A stretch of 64,000 bases of DNA from Archivesica marissinica (GCA_014843695.1 CM026394.1:40959196-41023195), one strand, 5' to 3'. Positions 1 through 14,022 are shown, counted from the stretch's first letter. Numbers and translations are program-made. Notes: a model not told the origin generated them from the sequence alone.

Positions 1-95
1 TATTAATCACTCTCGTTGGCTCGGATGAAAGCGTAAATGTGGTCATTCGTGTGGGAGGAAACCGGAGTACCCGTAGAAAACCCACATGTCCGATC
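1..95 (-). mobile_element. 5'-truncated SINE, V-like core (SINE-V)
   Basis: This is the 3' half of a tRNA-derived SINE read on the minus strand. It contains the core 'ctccggtttcctcccacac', which resembles the conserved V-domain of the HE1/DANA SINEs as I remember it. Fuller copies lie at 26985-27214, 46174-46425, 49200-49413 and 53140-53345. The tRNA-like head is missing here. The 275 bases that follow, up to the 99-bp array, show nothing I recognise. Confidence 0.7.
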
Positions 96-369
96 TTTAA
101 CGTTATTAAAAGTTAGTTAAAACGGTTCGTTTACAAGTCACTGAACCAGTAACCGTAACGGATTTTAAACAAAGGAACAGTTATACTGCATATTGTAATC
201 TGAAATATAAATAACCATAGAGTCGTTTGCTAAACTTGTCTCTTTCTAACTTTGTAATAATATTTCAAGAAACTGTCTTTTCGGTCATCATGTATGTATA
301 TATAACGATGTTCATACGCGTACGTTGTATATAATATAAGAGCTGTTATTTTACGACGATTGTAATAGG

Positions 370-1047
370 GAAGTGTTATATTGGAATTTTGTATTGCAGA
401 ATGTTGGACAATGGGGTAAATGTGTTTTAATGTTATTCTGAAAATTCTATAAATTAATTCGTAATTGTAAAGTGCTATATTGGAATTTTGTATTGCAGAA
501 TGTTGGACAATGGGGTAAATGTGTTTTAATGTTATTCTGAAAATTCTATAAATTAATTCGTAATTGTAAAGTGCTATATTGGAATTTTGTATTGCAAAAT
601 GTTGGACAATGGGGTAAATGTGTTTTAATGTTATTCTGAAAATTCTATAAATGAATTCGTAATTGTAAAGTGCTATATTGGAATTTTGTATTGCAGAATG
701 TTGGACAATGGCGTAAATGTGTTTTAATGTTATTCTGAAAATTCTATAAATTAATTCGTAATTGTAAAGTGCTATATTGGAATTTTGTATTGCAAAATGT
801 TGGACAATGGGGTAAATGTGTTTTAATGTTATTCTGAAAATTCTATAAATGAATTCGTAATTGTAAAGTGCTATATTGGAATTTTGTATTGCAGAATGTT
901 GGACAATGGCGTAAATGTGTTTTAATGTTATTCTGAAAATTCTATAAATTAATTCGTAATTGTAAAGTGCTATATTGGAATTTTGTATTGCAAAATGTTG
1001 GACAATGGGGTAAATGTGTTTTAATGTTATTCTGAAAATTCTATAAA
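370..1047. repeat. 99-bp satellite, about seven copies
   Basis: The landmark 'atgttggacaatgg' recurs at 401, 500, 599, 698, 797, 896 and 995, a constant 99-bp spacing. Variant bases alternate from the third copy on (caaaatg with gggg, then cagaatg with ggcg), which gives a 198-bp dimeric higher-order unit. The unit is a multiple of three with no stop on the minus strand, so a long open frame runs through it; this is an artefact. The array runs into the first gap, so its true length is unknown. Confidence 0.95.
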
Positions 1048-2047
1048 NNNNNNNNNNNNNNNNNNNNNNNNNNNNNNNNNNNNNNNNNNNNNNNNNNNNN
1101 NNNNNNNNNNNNNNNNNNNNNNNNNNNNNNNNNNNNNNNNNNNNNNNNNNNNNNNNNNNNNNNNNNNNNNNNNNNNNNNNNNNNNNNNNNNNNNNNNNNN
1201 NNNNNNNNNNNNNNNNNNNNNNNNNNNNNNNNNNNNNNNNNNNNNNNNNNNNNNNNNNNNNNNNNNNNNNNNNNNNNNNNNNNNNNNNNNNNNNNNNNNN
1301 NNNNNNNNNNNNNNNNNNNNNNNNNNNNNNNNNNNNNNNNNNNNNNNNNNNNNNNNNNNNNNNNNNNNNNNNNNNNNNNNNNNNNNNNNNNNNNNNNNNN
1401 NNNNNNNNNNNNNNNNNNNNNNNNNNNNNNNNNNNNNNNNNNNNNNNNNNNNNNNNNNNNNNNNNNNNNNNNNNNNNNNNNNNNNNNNNNNNNNNNNNNN
1501 NNNNNNNNNNNNNNNNNNNNNNNNNNNNNNNNNNNNNNNNNNNNNNNNNNNNNNNNNNNNNNNNNNNNNNNNNNNNNNNNNNNNNNNNNNNNNNNNNNNN
1601 NNNNNNNNNNNNNNNNNNNNNNNNNNNNNNNNNNNNNNNNNNNNNNNNNNNNNNNNNNNNNNNNNNNNNNNNNNNNNNNNNNNNNNNNNNNNNNNNNNNN
1701 NNNNNNNNNNNNNNNNNNNNNNNNNNNNNNNNNNNNNNNNNNNNNNNNNNNNNNNNNNNNNNNNNNNNNNNNNNNNNNNNNNNNNNNNNNNNNNNNNNNN
1801 NNNNNNNNNNNNNNNNNNNNNNNNNNNNNNNNNNNNNNNNNNNNNNNNNNNNNNNNNNNNNNNNNNNNNNNNNNNNNNNNNNNNNNNNNNNNNNNNNNNN
1901 NNNNNNNNNNNNNNNNNNNNNNNNNNNNNNNNNNNNNNNNNNNNNNNNNNNNNNNNNNNNNNNNNNNNNNNNNNNNNNNNNNNNNNNNNNNNNNNNNNNN
2001 NNNNNNNNNNNNNNNNNNNNNNNNNNNNNNNNNNNNNNNNNNNNNNN
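1048..2047. other. Assembly gap, 1000 N
   Basis: Exactly 1000 N separate the 99-bp satellite from the 30/32-bp satellite. The round number matches the second gap, so the length is probably nominal. Different satellites on the two sides suggest that the junction is lost in unresolved tandem repeats. Confidence 1.
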
Positions 2048-5000
2048 ATAGTACAAACACATGTGTGCAATATACAGATATAATACAAACATGTGTGCAA
2101 TATACAGATATAATACAAACACATGTGTGCAATATACAGATATAATACAAACACATGTGTGCAATATACAGATATAGTACAAACACATGTGTGCAATATA
2201 CAGATATAATACAAACACATGTGTGCAATATACAGATATAATACAAACACATGTGTGCAATATACAGATATAATACAAACACATGTGTGCAATATACAGA
2301 TATAATACAAACAATGTGTGCAATATACAGATATAATACAAACACATGTGTGCAATATACAGATATAATACAAACATATGTGTGCAATATACAGATATAA
2401 TACAAACATGTGTGCAATATACAGATATAGTACAAACATGTGTGCAATATACAGATATAATACAAACATGTGTGCAATATACAGATATAGTACAAACATA
2501 TGTGTGCAATATACAGATATAATACAAACATGTGTGCAATATACAGATATAATACAAACATGTGTGCAATATACAGATATAATACAAACATGTGTGCAAT
2601 ATACAGATATAATACAAACATGTGTGCAATATACAGATATAATACAAACATGTGTGCAATATACAGATATAGTACAAACATGTGTGCAATATACAGATAT
2701 AATACAAACATGTGTGCAATATACAGATATAATACAAACACATGTGTGCAATATACAGATATAATACAAACATGTGTGCAATATACAGATATAATACAAA
2801 CACATGTGTGCAATATACAGATATAATACAAACATGTGTGCAATATACAGATATAATACAAACACATGTGTGCAATATACAGATATAGTACAAACACATG
2901 TGTGCAATATACAGATATAATACAAACACATGTGTGCAATATACAGATATAATACAAACACATGTGTGCAATATACAGATATAATACAAACATATGTGTG
3001 CAATATACAGATATAATACAAACATATGTGTGCAATATACAGATATAATACAAACAATGTGTGCAATATACAGATATAATACAAACACATGTGTGCAATA
3101 TACAGATATAATACAAACACATGTGTGCAATATACAGATATAATACAAACATGTGTGCAATATACAGATATAGTACAAACACATGTGTGCAATATACAGA
3201 TATAATACAAACACATGTGTGCAATATACAGATATAATACAAACACATGTGTGCAATATACAGATATAATACAAACACATGTGTGCAATATACAGATATA
3301 ATACAAACACATGTGTGCAATATACAGATATAATACAAACATATGTGTGCAATATACAGATATAATACAAACACATGTGTGCAATATACAGATATAGTAC
3401 AAACATGTGTGCAATATACAGATATAGTACAAACAATGTGTGCAATATACAGATATAGTACAAACATGTGTGCAATATACAGATATAATACAAACATATG
3501 TGTGCAATATACAGATATAATACAAACACATGTGTGCAATATACAGATATAATACAAACATGTGTGCAATATACAGATATAATACAAACATGTGTGCAAT
3601 ATACAGATATAATACAAACACATGTGTGCAATATACAGATATAGTACAAACACATGTGTGCAATATACAGATATAATACAAACATGTGTGCAATATACAG
3701 ATATAATACAAACATGTGTGCAATATACAGATATAGTACAAACACATGTGTGCAATATACAGATATAATACAAACATGTGTGCAATATACAGATATAATA
3801 CAAACATGTGTGCAATATACAGATATAATACAAACATGTGTGCAATATACAGATATAATACAAACATGTGTGCAATATACAGATATAATACAAACATGTG
3901 TGCAATATACAGATATAATACAAACACATGTGTGCAATATACAGATATAATACAAACACATGTGTGCAATATACAGATATAATACAAACACATGTGTGCA
4001 ATATACAGATATAATACAAACACATGTGTGCAATATACAGATATAATACAAACATGTGTGCAATATACAGATATAGTACAAACACATGTGTGCAATATAC
4101 AGATATAATACAAACATGTGTGCAATATACAGATATAGTACAAACACATGTGTGCAATATACAGATATAATACAAACACATGTGTGCAATATACAGATAT
4201 AATACAAACATGTGTGCAATATACAGATATAATACAAACATGTGTGCAATATACAGATATAATACAAACATGTGTGCAATATACAGATATAATACAAACA
4301 CATGTGTGCAATATACAGATATAATACAAACACATGTGTGCAATATACAGATATAATACAAACATATGTGTGCAATATACAGATATAATACAAACACATG
4401 TGTGCAATATACAGATATAATACAAACACATGTGTGCAATATACAGATATAATACAAACACATGTGTGCAATATACAGATATAATACAAACATGTGTGCA
4501 ATATACAGATATAATACAAACATGTGTGCAATATACAGATATAATACAAACATGTGTGCAATATACAGATATAGTACAAACACATGTGTGCAATATACAG
4601 ATATAATACAAACATGTGTGCAATATACAGATATAATACAAACATGTGTGCAATATACAGATATAATACAAACATGTGTGCAATATACAGATATAATACA
4701 AACATGTGTGCAATATACAGATATAATACAAACATGTGTGCAATATACAGATATAATACAAACACATGTGTGCAATATACAGATATAATACAAACATATG
4801 TGTGCAATATACAGATATAATACAAACATATGTGTGCAATATACAGATATAATACAAACATATGTGTGCAATATACAGATATAATACAAACATGTGTGCA
4901 ATATACAGATATAGTACAAACACATGTGTGCAATATACAGATATAATACAAACACATGTGTGCAATATACAGATATAATACAAACACATGTGTGCAATAT

Positions 5001-8000
5001 ACAGATATAGTACAAACATGTGTGCAATATACAGATATAATACAAACATGTGTGCAATATACAGATATAGTACAAACATGTGTGCAATATACAGATATAG
5101 TACAAACATGTGTGCAATATACAGATATAGTACAAACATGTGTGCAATATACAGATATAATACAAACATATGTGCAATATACAGATATAATACAAACATG
5201 TGTGCAATATACAGATATAGTACAAACATGTGTGCAATATACAGATATAGTACAAACATATGTGTGCAATATACAGATATAATACAAACATGTGTGCAAT
5301 ATACAGATACAATACAAACATGTGTGCAATATACAGATATAGTACAAACATGTGTGCAATATACAGATATAGTACAAACATGTGTGCAATATACAGATAT
5401 AGTACAAACATGTGTGCAATATACAGATATAGTACAAACATGTGTGCAATATACAGATATAATACAAACATATGTGCAATATACAGATATAATACAAACA
5501 TGTGTGCAATATACAGATATAGTACAAACATGTGTGCAATATACAGATATAGTACAAAAGTGTGCAATATACAGATAAATACAAACATGTGTGCAATATA
5601 CAGATAATACAAACATATGTGTGCAATATACAGATATAATACAAACATGTGTGCAATATACAGATATAATACAAACATATGTGCAATATACAGATATAAT
5701 ACAAACATGTGTGCAATATACAGATATAGTACAAACATATGTGCAATATACAGATATAGTACAAACATGTGTGCAATATACAGATATAGTACAAACATAT
5801 GTGCAATATACAGATATAGTACAAACATGTGTGCAATATACAGATATAATACAAACATATGTGCAATATACAGATACAATACAAACATGTGTGCAATATA
5901 CAGATATAGTACAAACATGTGTGCAATATACAGATATAGTACAAACATATGTGTGCAATATACAGATATAATACAAACATGTGTGCAATATACAGATATA
6001 ATACAAACATATGTGCAATATACAGATACAATACAAACATGTGTGCAATATACAGATATAGTACAAACATATGTGCAATATACAGATATAGTACAAACAT
6101 GTGTGCAATATACAGATATAGTACAAACATATGTGCAATATACAGATATAGTACAAACATGTGTGCAATATACAGATATAGTACAAACATGTGTGCAATA
6201 TACAGATATAATACAAACATATGTGTGCAATATACAGATATAGTACAAACATGTGTGCAATATACAGATATAGTACAAACACATGTGTGCAATATACAGA
6301 TATAGTACAAACACATGTGTGTAATATACAGATATAATACAAACATATGTGTGCAATATACAGATATAATACAAACATATGTGTGCAATATACAGATATA
6401 ATACAAACATATGTGTGCAATATACAGATATAATACAAACATATGTGTGCAATATACAGATATAATACAAACATGTGTGCAATATACAGATATAGTACAA
6501 ACACATGTGTGCAATATACAGATATAATACAAACACATGTGTGCAATATACAGATACAATACAAACACATGTGTGCAATATACAGATATAATACAAACAC
6601 ATGTGTGCAATATACAGATATAGTACAAACACATGTGTGCAATATACAGATATAATACAAACACATGTGTGCAATATACAGATATAGTACAAACACATGT
6701 GTGCAATATACAGATATAATACAAACACATGTGTGCAATATACAGATATAATACAAACACATGTGTGCAATATACAGATATAGTACAAACACATGTGTGC
6801 AATATACAGATACAATACAAACACATGTGTGCAATATACAGATATAATACAAACACATGTGTGCAATATACAGATATAATACAAACACATGTGTGCAATA
6901 TACAGATATAGTACAAACACATGTGTGCAATATACAGATATAGTACAAACATGTGTGCAATATACAGATATAGTACAAACATGTGTGCAATATACAGATA
7001 TAATACAAACATGTGTGCAATATACAGATATAATACAAACACATGTGTGCAATATACAGATATAGTACAAACACATGTGTGCAATATACAGATATAATAC
7101 AAACACATGTGTGCAATATACAGATATAGTACAAACACATGTGTGCAATATACAGATATAGTACAAACATGTGTGCAATATACAGATATAGTACAAACAT
7201 GTGTGCAATATACAGATATAATACAAACATGTGTGCAATATACAGATATAATACAAACATGTGTGCAATATACAGATATAATACAAACATATGTGTGCAA
7301 TATACAGATATAATACAAACATGTGTGCAATATACAGATATAATACAAACATGTGTGCAATATACAGATATAATACAAACATGTGTGCAATATACAGATA
7401 TAATACAAACATGTGTGCAATATACAGATATAGTACAAACATGTGTGCAATATACAGATATAATACAAACATGTGTGCAATATACAGATATAGTACAAAC
7501 ATGTGTGCAATATACAGATATAATACAAACATGTGTGCAATATACAGATATAGTACAAACACATGTGTGCAATATACAGATATAATACAAACATATGTGT
7601 GCAATATACAGATATAATACAAACATGTGTGCAATATACAGATATAGTACAAACAAGTGTGCAATATACAGATATAATACAAACATATGTGTGCAATATA
7701 CAGATATAATACAAACACATGTGTGCAATATACAGATATAATACAAACACATGTGTGCAATATACAGATATAATACAAACACATGTGTGCAATATACAGA
7801 TATAGTACAAACACATGTGTGCAATATACAGATATAATACAAACAATGTGTGCAATATACAGATATAATACAAACACATGTGTGCAATATACAGATATAA
7901 TACAAACACATGTGTGCAATATACAGATATAATACAAACACATGTGTGCAATATACAGATATAATACAAACACATGTGTGCAATATACAGATATAATACA

Positions 8001-8607
8001 AACAATGTGTGCAATATACAGATATAATACAAACACATGTGTGCAATATACAGATATAATACAAACATGTGTGCAATATACAGATATAATACAAACATGT
8101 GTGCAATATACAGATATAATACAAACATGTGTGCAATATACAGATATAATACAAACAATGTGTGCAATATACAGATATAATACAAACATGTGTGCAATAT
8201 ACAGATATAGTACAAACATGTGTGCAATATACAGATATAGTACAAACACATGTGTGCAATATACAGATATAATACAAACACATGTGTGCAATATACAGAT
8301 ATAATACAAACATGTGTGCAATATACAGATATAATACAAACATGTGTGCAATATACAGATATAATACAAACATATGTGTGCAATATACAGATATAATACA
8401 AACACATGTGTGCAATATACAGATATAATACAAACACATGTGTGCAATATACAGATATAGTACAAACACATGTGTGCAATATACAGATACAATACAAACA
8501 TATGTGTGCAATATACAGATACAATACAAACACATGTGTGCAATATACAGATACAATACAAACACATGTGTGCAATATACAGATATAATACAAACACATG
8601 TGTGCAA
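2048..8607. repeat. Large 30/32-bp satellite (about 210 monomers)
   Basis: Monomers are built on 'gtgcaatatacagatata' followed by 'atacaaac' and a CA/TA-rich joint. Unit length is 30 or 32 bp, with rare 31-bp forms, depending on whether the joint is acatgtgt, acacatgtgt, acatatgtgt or acaatgtgt. Blocks of one length class alternate. From about 5650 to 6180 the monomers alternate strictly between atgtgtgc and atatgtgc, a 60-bp higher-order unit. Short aberrant monomers at 5556-5610 mark an internal junction. No minus-strand frame contains a stop, so apparent proteins of over 2500 residues here are spurious. The copy number is array length divided by unit length. Confidence 0.98.
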
Positions 8608-8608
8608 A

Positions 8609-8985
8609 CCAGCTTCTCTAAACAAAGAGAAATCAGTACAATGAACCCCGTAAGTCCTCTAAACAAACGGAAATCAGTACAATGAACCCCGTAAGGCCTC
8701 TAAACAAAGAGAAATCAGTACAATGAACCCCGTAAGGCCTCTAAACAAACAGAAATCAGTACAATGAACCCCGTAAGGCCTCTAAACAAAGAGAAATCAG
8801 TACAATGAACCCCGTAAGGCCTCTAAACAAAGAGAAATCAGTACAATGAACCCCGTAAGGCCTCTAAACAAACAGAAATCAGTACAATGAACCCCGTAAG
8901 GCCTCTAAACAAACAGAAATCAGTACAATGAACCCCGTAAGGCCTCTAATCAAACAGAAATCAGTACAATGAACCCCCTCTAAAC
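8609..8985. repeat. 41-bp satellite, about nine copies
   Basis: The unit contains 'gaaatcagtacaatgaaccc' and 'cgtaaggcctctaaacaa'; successive copies of atgaacc fall at 8641 and 8682. It abuts the 30/32-bp satellite directly. Main variants are agagaaa, acagaaa and acggaaa. The last copy is truncated at about 8985. Confidence 0.95.
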
Positions 8986-9044
8986 AGAACGGCTTCCGGA
9001 TCAGTAGAAATGTTTATATATTTGTGGGAATCAAGTGGTATTAT

Positions 9045-9606
9045 TTAACCCTTTCCCTCATGGAAGCACCTCTTGACGCCATTACCAATACCAAATACAT
9101 TGACAATGTAGTACCTCTTGACGCCATTATCAATACGACGTACATTAACAATGTAGTACCTCTTAACGCCATTATCAATACGACATACATTGACAATGTA
9201 GTAGCCAAACCATAATAAAGGCCAGAATCTCTATGTAGACCCAGTAATATCTATGGAGGTGGGGTAGATATGACGACTACTTATCCACTGCATGATAGCT
9301 AAATGACTGTCGTTTGTATGGAGATATAATAGTATATTAACCTAAATCTCTATGTAGACCCAGTAATATCTATGGAGGTGGGGTAGATATGACGACTACT
9401 TATCCACTGCATGATAGCTAAATGACTGTCGTTTGTATGGAGATATAATAGTATATTAACCTAAATCTCTATGTAGACCCAGTAATATCTATGGAGGTGG
9501 GGTAGATATGACGACTACTTATCCACTGCATGATAGCTAAATGACTGTCGTTTGTATGGAGATATAATAGTATATTAACCTAAATCTCTATGAAGGAAAG
9601 GGTTAA
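9045..9606 (+). mobile_element. TTAA-flanked miniature element X with internal 119-bp units
   Basis: The element starts TTAACCCTTTCCCTCAT and ends ATGAAGGAAAGGGTTAA, so it has inverted termini of the TTAA plus CCCTTTCC type. Inside, an alpha unit carrying 'gacgccattaccaatac' is partly repeated, followed by three beta units of 119 bp carrying 'atctatggaggtggggtaga' that look identical by eye (about 9232-9588). No coding capacity is seen, so it is non-autonomous. The TTAA target and the termini fit a piggyBac-like group. Relatives lie at 27408, 40621 and 54297. Confidence 0.8.
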
Positions 9607-9822
9607 TGTATGCACATATTTGTCTGATGAGTAAATAAAAATCACCTTTGCAAATAACATAGATCCAGATCAGCCACGATGTGGCGTGTCTGATCAGGAT
9701 CTATGTTGTTTGCTATTCAGACAAATGTCTCAGCTCCACTCTCCGAATAGCAAACAGCGTAGAGCCTGATCAGATGACCTGAGCCAGCTCTATGTTGTTT
9801 GCAAAAATGATTTGATCTAATT
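9603..9822 (+). mobile_element. TTAA miniature element F2, 3' end degraded
   Basis: The element begins at the TTAA that also ends the preceding element X. It contains the F2 hallmark hairpin: 'agatccagatcagcc' pairs with 'tgatcaggatctatgttg', and 'gtttgctattcag' follows. The right TIR is not clear. It belongs to the same family as 20668, 28397, 31935 and 33039. Confidence 0.65.
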
Positions 9823-9834
9823 ACAGCACTTACA

Positions 9835-10080
9835 TTAACCCATTCAACCCCAAGTAACTGACATGGACTGGTCCATGATATTTTTAGACCAATAAATGAA
9901 TAAGAAAATTACCTTTGGACCAGTTCATTTTTCAAAATGGGTAATTTTATCTAAAAATAGTAATAATTATTACTGGCAAAAAAGTGCAGAGCCTGATGAG
10001 ACGGCTCGTCACGAGCCGGCTCATCTGGATCTACACTTTTCATAAGCCTATTTAGAGGCCTGTGGGGTTGAAAGGGTTAA
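9835..10080 (+). mobile_element. TTAA miniature element F1 (copy 1)
   Basis: This complete copy of about 246 bp starts TTAACCCATTCAACCCCAAG and ends GGGGTTGAAAGGGTTAA, with TTAA at both ends. In the middle, 'gagacggctcgtcacgagcc' lies within a hairpin of about 22-bp arms. At least thirteen copies occur in this window, and several have readable empty sites that show TTAA duplication. It has no ORF and is probably mobilised by a piggyBac-like or other TTAA-specific transposase. Confidence 0.9.
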
Positions 10081-10425
10081 ACCAAGCGAAAAATTGTACA
10101 GTTTCGTTCGAAAGACATTTTAGCGCAACACAAAAATTGACTTTAATTACATTGGCATACACCGAGATTGAAACTTGCATCACCACAACAACATTGCCTT
10201 GCAATAACATATCTGACACCTCTATAGTAGCAACAAGCAGATGCTTAGTACAATAACAACACGAACGTTTTACACAAACGTTTTACGGTAAAATGTTTTC
10301 ATGTGGTGATATATTTCAATTGCTTATCACAGCTGAACCTGGAAACATATGGCATACAATATGCATCATTTAATATCAGTATTCAAAACCTTTTTCCAAT
10401 CAATAGAACTTAAAAATAGTGTTAT
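10081..10425. other. Unassigned AT-rich spacer
   Basis: No gene, RNA or repeat that recurs in this window was recognised here. A 64-codon open stretch at 10062-10256 starts within the F1 element and has no protein-like features. Confidence 0.5.
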
Positions 10426-10698
10426 ACTGTACTTTCTCGCCTATAACACGGGACATTTATCACCAGATTATTGTCTCAAAGTGGCTTCCCGTCTTATAAG
10501 CGAGTGACACAAAATTTAAAAAGGATGTAGCAAAAGTATAGACTCTCATATCTCTACCTGTAAAATGAATTTTGTCAATATCATTTTAGCAAAGCAAATT
10601 TATTGTTGTGCATCAGTGCATTTTTTGACATAATTTACAGTTCTTTTACAGTACAATTTCTTTGACCAAAGTCGTCTTATAGTCAAGTAAATACGGTA
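10426..10698 (-). mobile_element. CCGTATTTAC-ended miniature element, left end degraded
   Basis: The right end reads 'agtaaatacggta', the inverted form of TACCGTATTTACT. Inside are 'cttcccgtcttataagcgag' and 'ctcgcctataacacggg', the signatures of the 'ctcgcatataagacg' family seen at 17646 and 25645. Related TACCGTAT elements at 45452 and 47887 are flanked by TA, which suggests Tc1/mariner-like mobilisation. The 20-bp satellite starts about 90 bp downstream. Confidence 0.6.
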
Positions 10699-10789
10699 GT
10701 CTATTTTTAGTTTGGCCCCTCTTTGTACCTCCCGTTTCTCTGTAACAAATATCAGAAATTGTATTAATGTGCGTACAATATTAAAATTG

Positions 10790-13688
10790 CTCGCATATAA
10801 TACACGACACTCGCATATAATACATGACACTCGCATATAATACACGACACTCGCATATAATACACGACACTCGCATATAATACATGACACTCGCATATAA
10901 TACACAACACTCGCATATAATACATGACACTCGCATATAGTACACGACACTCGCATATAATACACGAAACTCGCATATAATACATGACACTCACATATAA
11001 TACACGACACTCGCATATAATACACGACACTCGTATATAATACACGACACTCGCATATAATACACAACACTCATATATAATACACAACACTACCATATAA
11101 TACACGACACTCGCATATAATACACGACACTCATATATAATACACGACACTCGCATATAATACACGACACTCGCATATAATACATGACACTCGCATATAA
11201 TACACGACACTCGCATATAATACACGACACTCGCATATAATACATGACACTCGCATATAATACATGACACTCGCATATAATACACGACACTCGCATATAA
11301 TACATGACACTCACATATAATACACAACACTCATATATAATACACGACACTCGCATATAATACATGACACTCGCATATAATACATGACACTCGCATATAA
11401 TACACGACACTCGCATATAATACACGACACTCGCATATAATACACGACACTCGCATATAATTCACGACACTCGCATATAATACACGAAACTCGCATATAA
11501 TACACGACACTCGCATATAATACACGACACTCGTATATAATACACGAAACTCGCATATAATACACGACACTCGCATATAATACACGACACTCGCATATAA
11601 TACACGACACTCGCATATAATACACAACACTCGCATATAATACACGACACTCGCATATAATACACGACACTCGCATATAATACATGACACTCGCATATAA
11701 TACACGACACTCGCATATAATACATGACACTCGTATATAATACACGACACTCGCATATAATACATGACACTCGCATATAATACACGACACTCACATATAA
11801 TACATGACACTCGCATATAATACACGACACTCGTATATAATACACGAAACTCACATATAATACACAACACTCGCATATAATACATGACACTCGCATATAA
11901 TACACGACACTCGCATATAATACATGACTCGCATATAATACACGACACTCGTATATAATACACGAAACTCGCATATAATACATGACACTCGCATATAATA
12001 CACGACACTCGCATATAATACACAACACTCGCATATAATACATATAATACACGACACTCATATATAATACACGAAACTCGCATATAATACATGACACTCG
12101 CATATAATACACGATACTCACATATAATACACGACACTCGCATATAATACATGACGCTCGCATATAATACATGACACTCGTATATAATACACGAAACTCG
12201 CATATAATACACAACACTCGCATATAATACATGACACTCGCATATAATACACGACACTCGTATATAATACACGAAACTCACATATAATACATGACACTCG
12301 CATATAATACACGACACTCGCATATAATACACGACACTCGCATATAATACATGACACTCGTATATAATACACGACACTCGCATATAATACATGACACTCG
12401 CATATAATACACGACACTCGCATATAATACATGACACTCGCATATAATACACGACACTCGCATATAATACACGACACTCGCATATAATACACGACACTCG
12501 CATATAATACACGACACTCGCATATAATACACGACACTCACATATAATACATGACACTCGCATATAATACATGACACTCATATATAATACACGACACTCG
12601 CATATAATACATGACACTCGCATATAATACATGACACTCGCATATAATACATGACACTCGCATATAATACATGACACTCGTATATATACACGACACTCGC
12701 ATATAATACATGACACTCGCATATAATACACGACACTCGCATATAATACATGACACTCGCATACAATACACGACACTCGCATATAATACATGACACTCGC
12801 ATATAATACACGAAACTCGCATATAATACACAACACTCGCATATAATACATGACACTCGCATATAATACATGACACTCGCATATAATACATGACACTCGC
12901 ATATAATACATGACACTCGCATATAATACACGACACTCGCATATAATACATGACACTCGTATATAATACACGACACTCGCATATAATACACAACACTCGC
13001 ATATAATACATGACACTCGCATATAATACACGACACTCGCATATAATACATGACACTCGCATATAATACACGACACTCGCATATAATACATGACACTCGC
13101 ATATAATACACGACACTCGCATATAATACACGACACTCGCATATAATACACGACACTCGCATATAATACACGACACTCGCATATAATACACGACACTCGC
13201 ATATAATACAAGACACTCGCATATAATACATGACACTCGCATATAATACATGACACTCGCATATAATACATGACACTCGCATATAATACATGACACTCGC
13301 ATATAATACACTACACTCGTATATAATACACGACACTCGTATATAATACATGACACTCGCATATAATACATGACACTCGCATATAGTACACGACACTCGC
13401 CTATAATACACGACACTTGGATATAATACATGACACTCGCATATAATACACGACACTCGTATATAATACACGACACTCGCATATAATACATGACACTCGC
13501 ATATAATACATGACACTCGCATATAATACACGACACTCGCATATAATACATGACACTCGTATATAATACACGACACTCGCATATAATACACGACACTCGT
13601 ATATAATACACGACACTCATATATAATACACGACACTCGCATATAATACATGACACTCGCATATAATACATGACACTCGCATACATTG
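10790..13688. repeat. 20-bp satellite, about 145 copies
   Basis: The monomer is 'actcgcatataatacacgac' with frequent c/t change in acacgac/acatgac. Spacing is 20 bp almost throughout, with short indels near 11935, 12040 and 12690. The monomer closely resembles the TIR-proximal motif 'cactcgcatataagacg' of the neighbouring miniature element family. Long minus-strand frames with CIICECRVLYASV-type repeats are translation artefacts. Confidence 0.97.
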
Positions 13689-13796
13689 ACATTTCGTTTT
13701 CTGATCATGAGTACACATTTAAAGAGAATGTACATTGTGTGTTTCAACAATTGTACGAGTCCGTTACATGTATTTGCAATTAACATTCAATACACA

Positions 13797-14022
13797 TTAA
13801 CCCTTTCAACACCACAGACCTCTAAATAGGCTTACAAAAAGTGTAGATCCAGATGAGCCGGCTCGTGACGAGCCGTCTCATCAGGATCTGCACTTTTTGC
13901 CAGTGATATGACTATTTTTAGACATAATTACCCATTTTGATAAATGAACTTGTCCAAATGTGATTTTCTGATTCATTTATTGGTTTATGAATATCATGGA
14001 CCAGTCCATGTGAGTTACTGGT
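13797..14022 (-). mobile_element. TTAA miniature element F1 (copy 2, truncated)
   Basis: The reversed copy starts TTAACCCTTTCAACACCACA and runs through the central hairpin to 'ccatgtgagttactgg'. The other terminus is replaced by a short GC-rich duplication, 'gtgcgggccgttgtc' twice. Nothing is recognised between here and 14255. Confidence 0.8.

Noticed and set aside
2048..8607. CRISPR array
   Set aside because: Contiguous direct repeats with no unique spacers, no cas genes and clear eukaryotic context.
230..8666. Minus-strand open frames of over 2500 codons across the 99-bp and 30/32-bp satellites
   Set aside because: They run through simple satellites and 1000 N, exist in three frames at once and translate to monotonous repeats. 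The monomers simply lack minus-strand stops.
10600..13786. Long minus-strand frames with Cys-rich CIICECRVLYASV repeats
   Set aside because: Products of the 20-bp satellite, with overlapping frames equally open.
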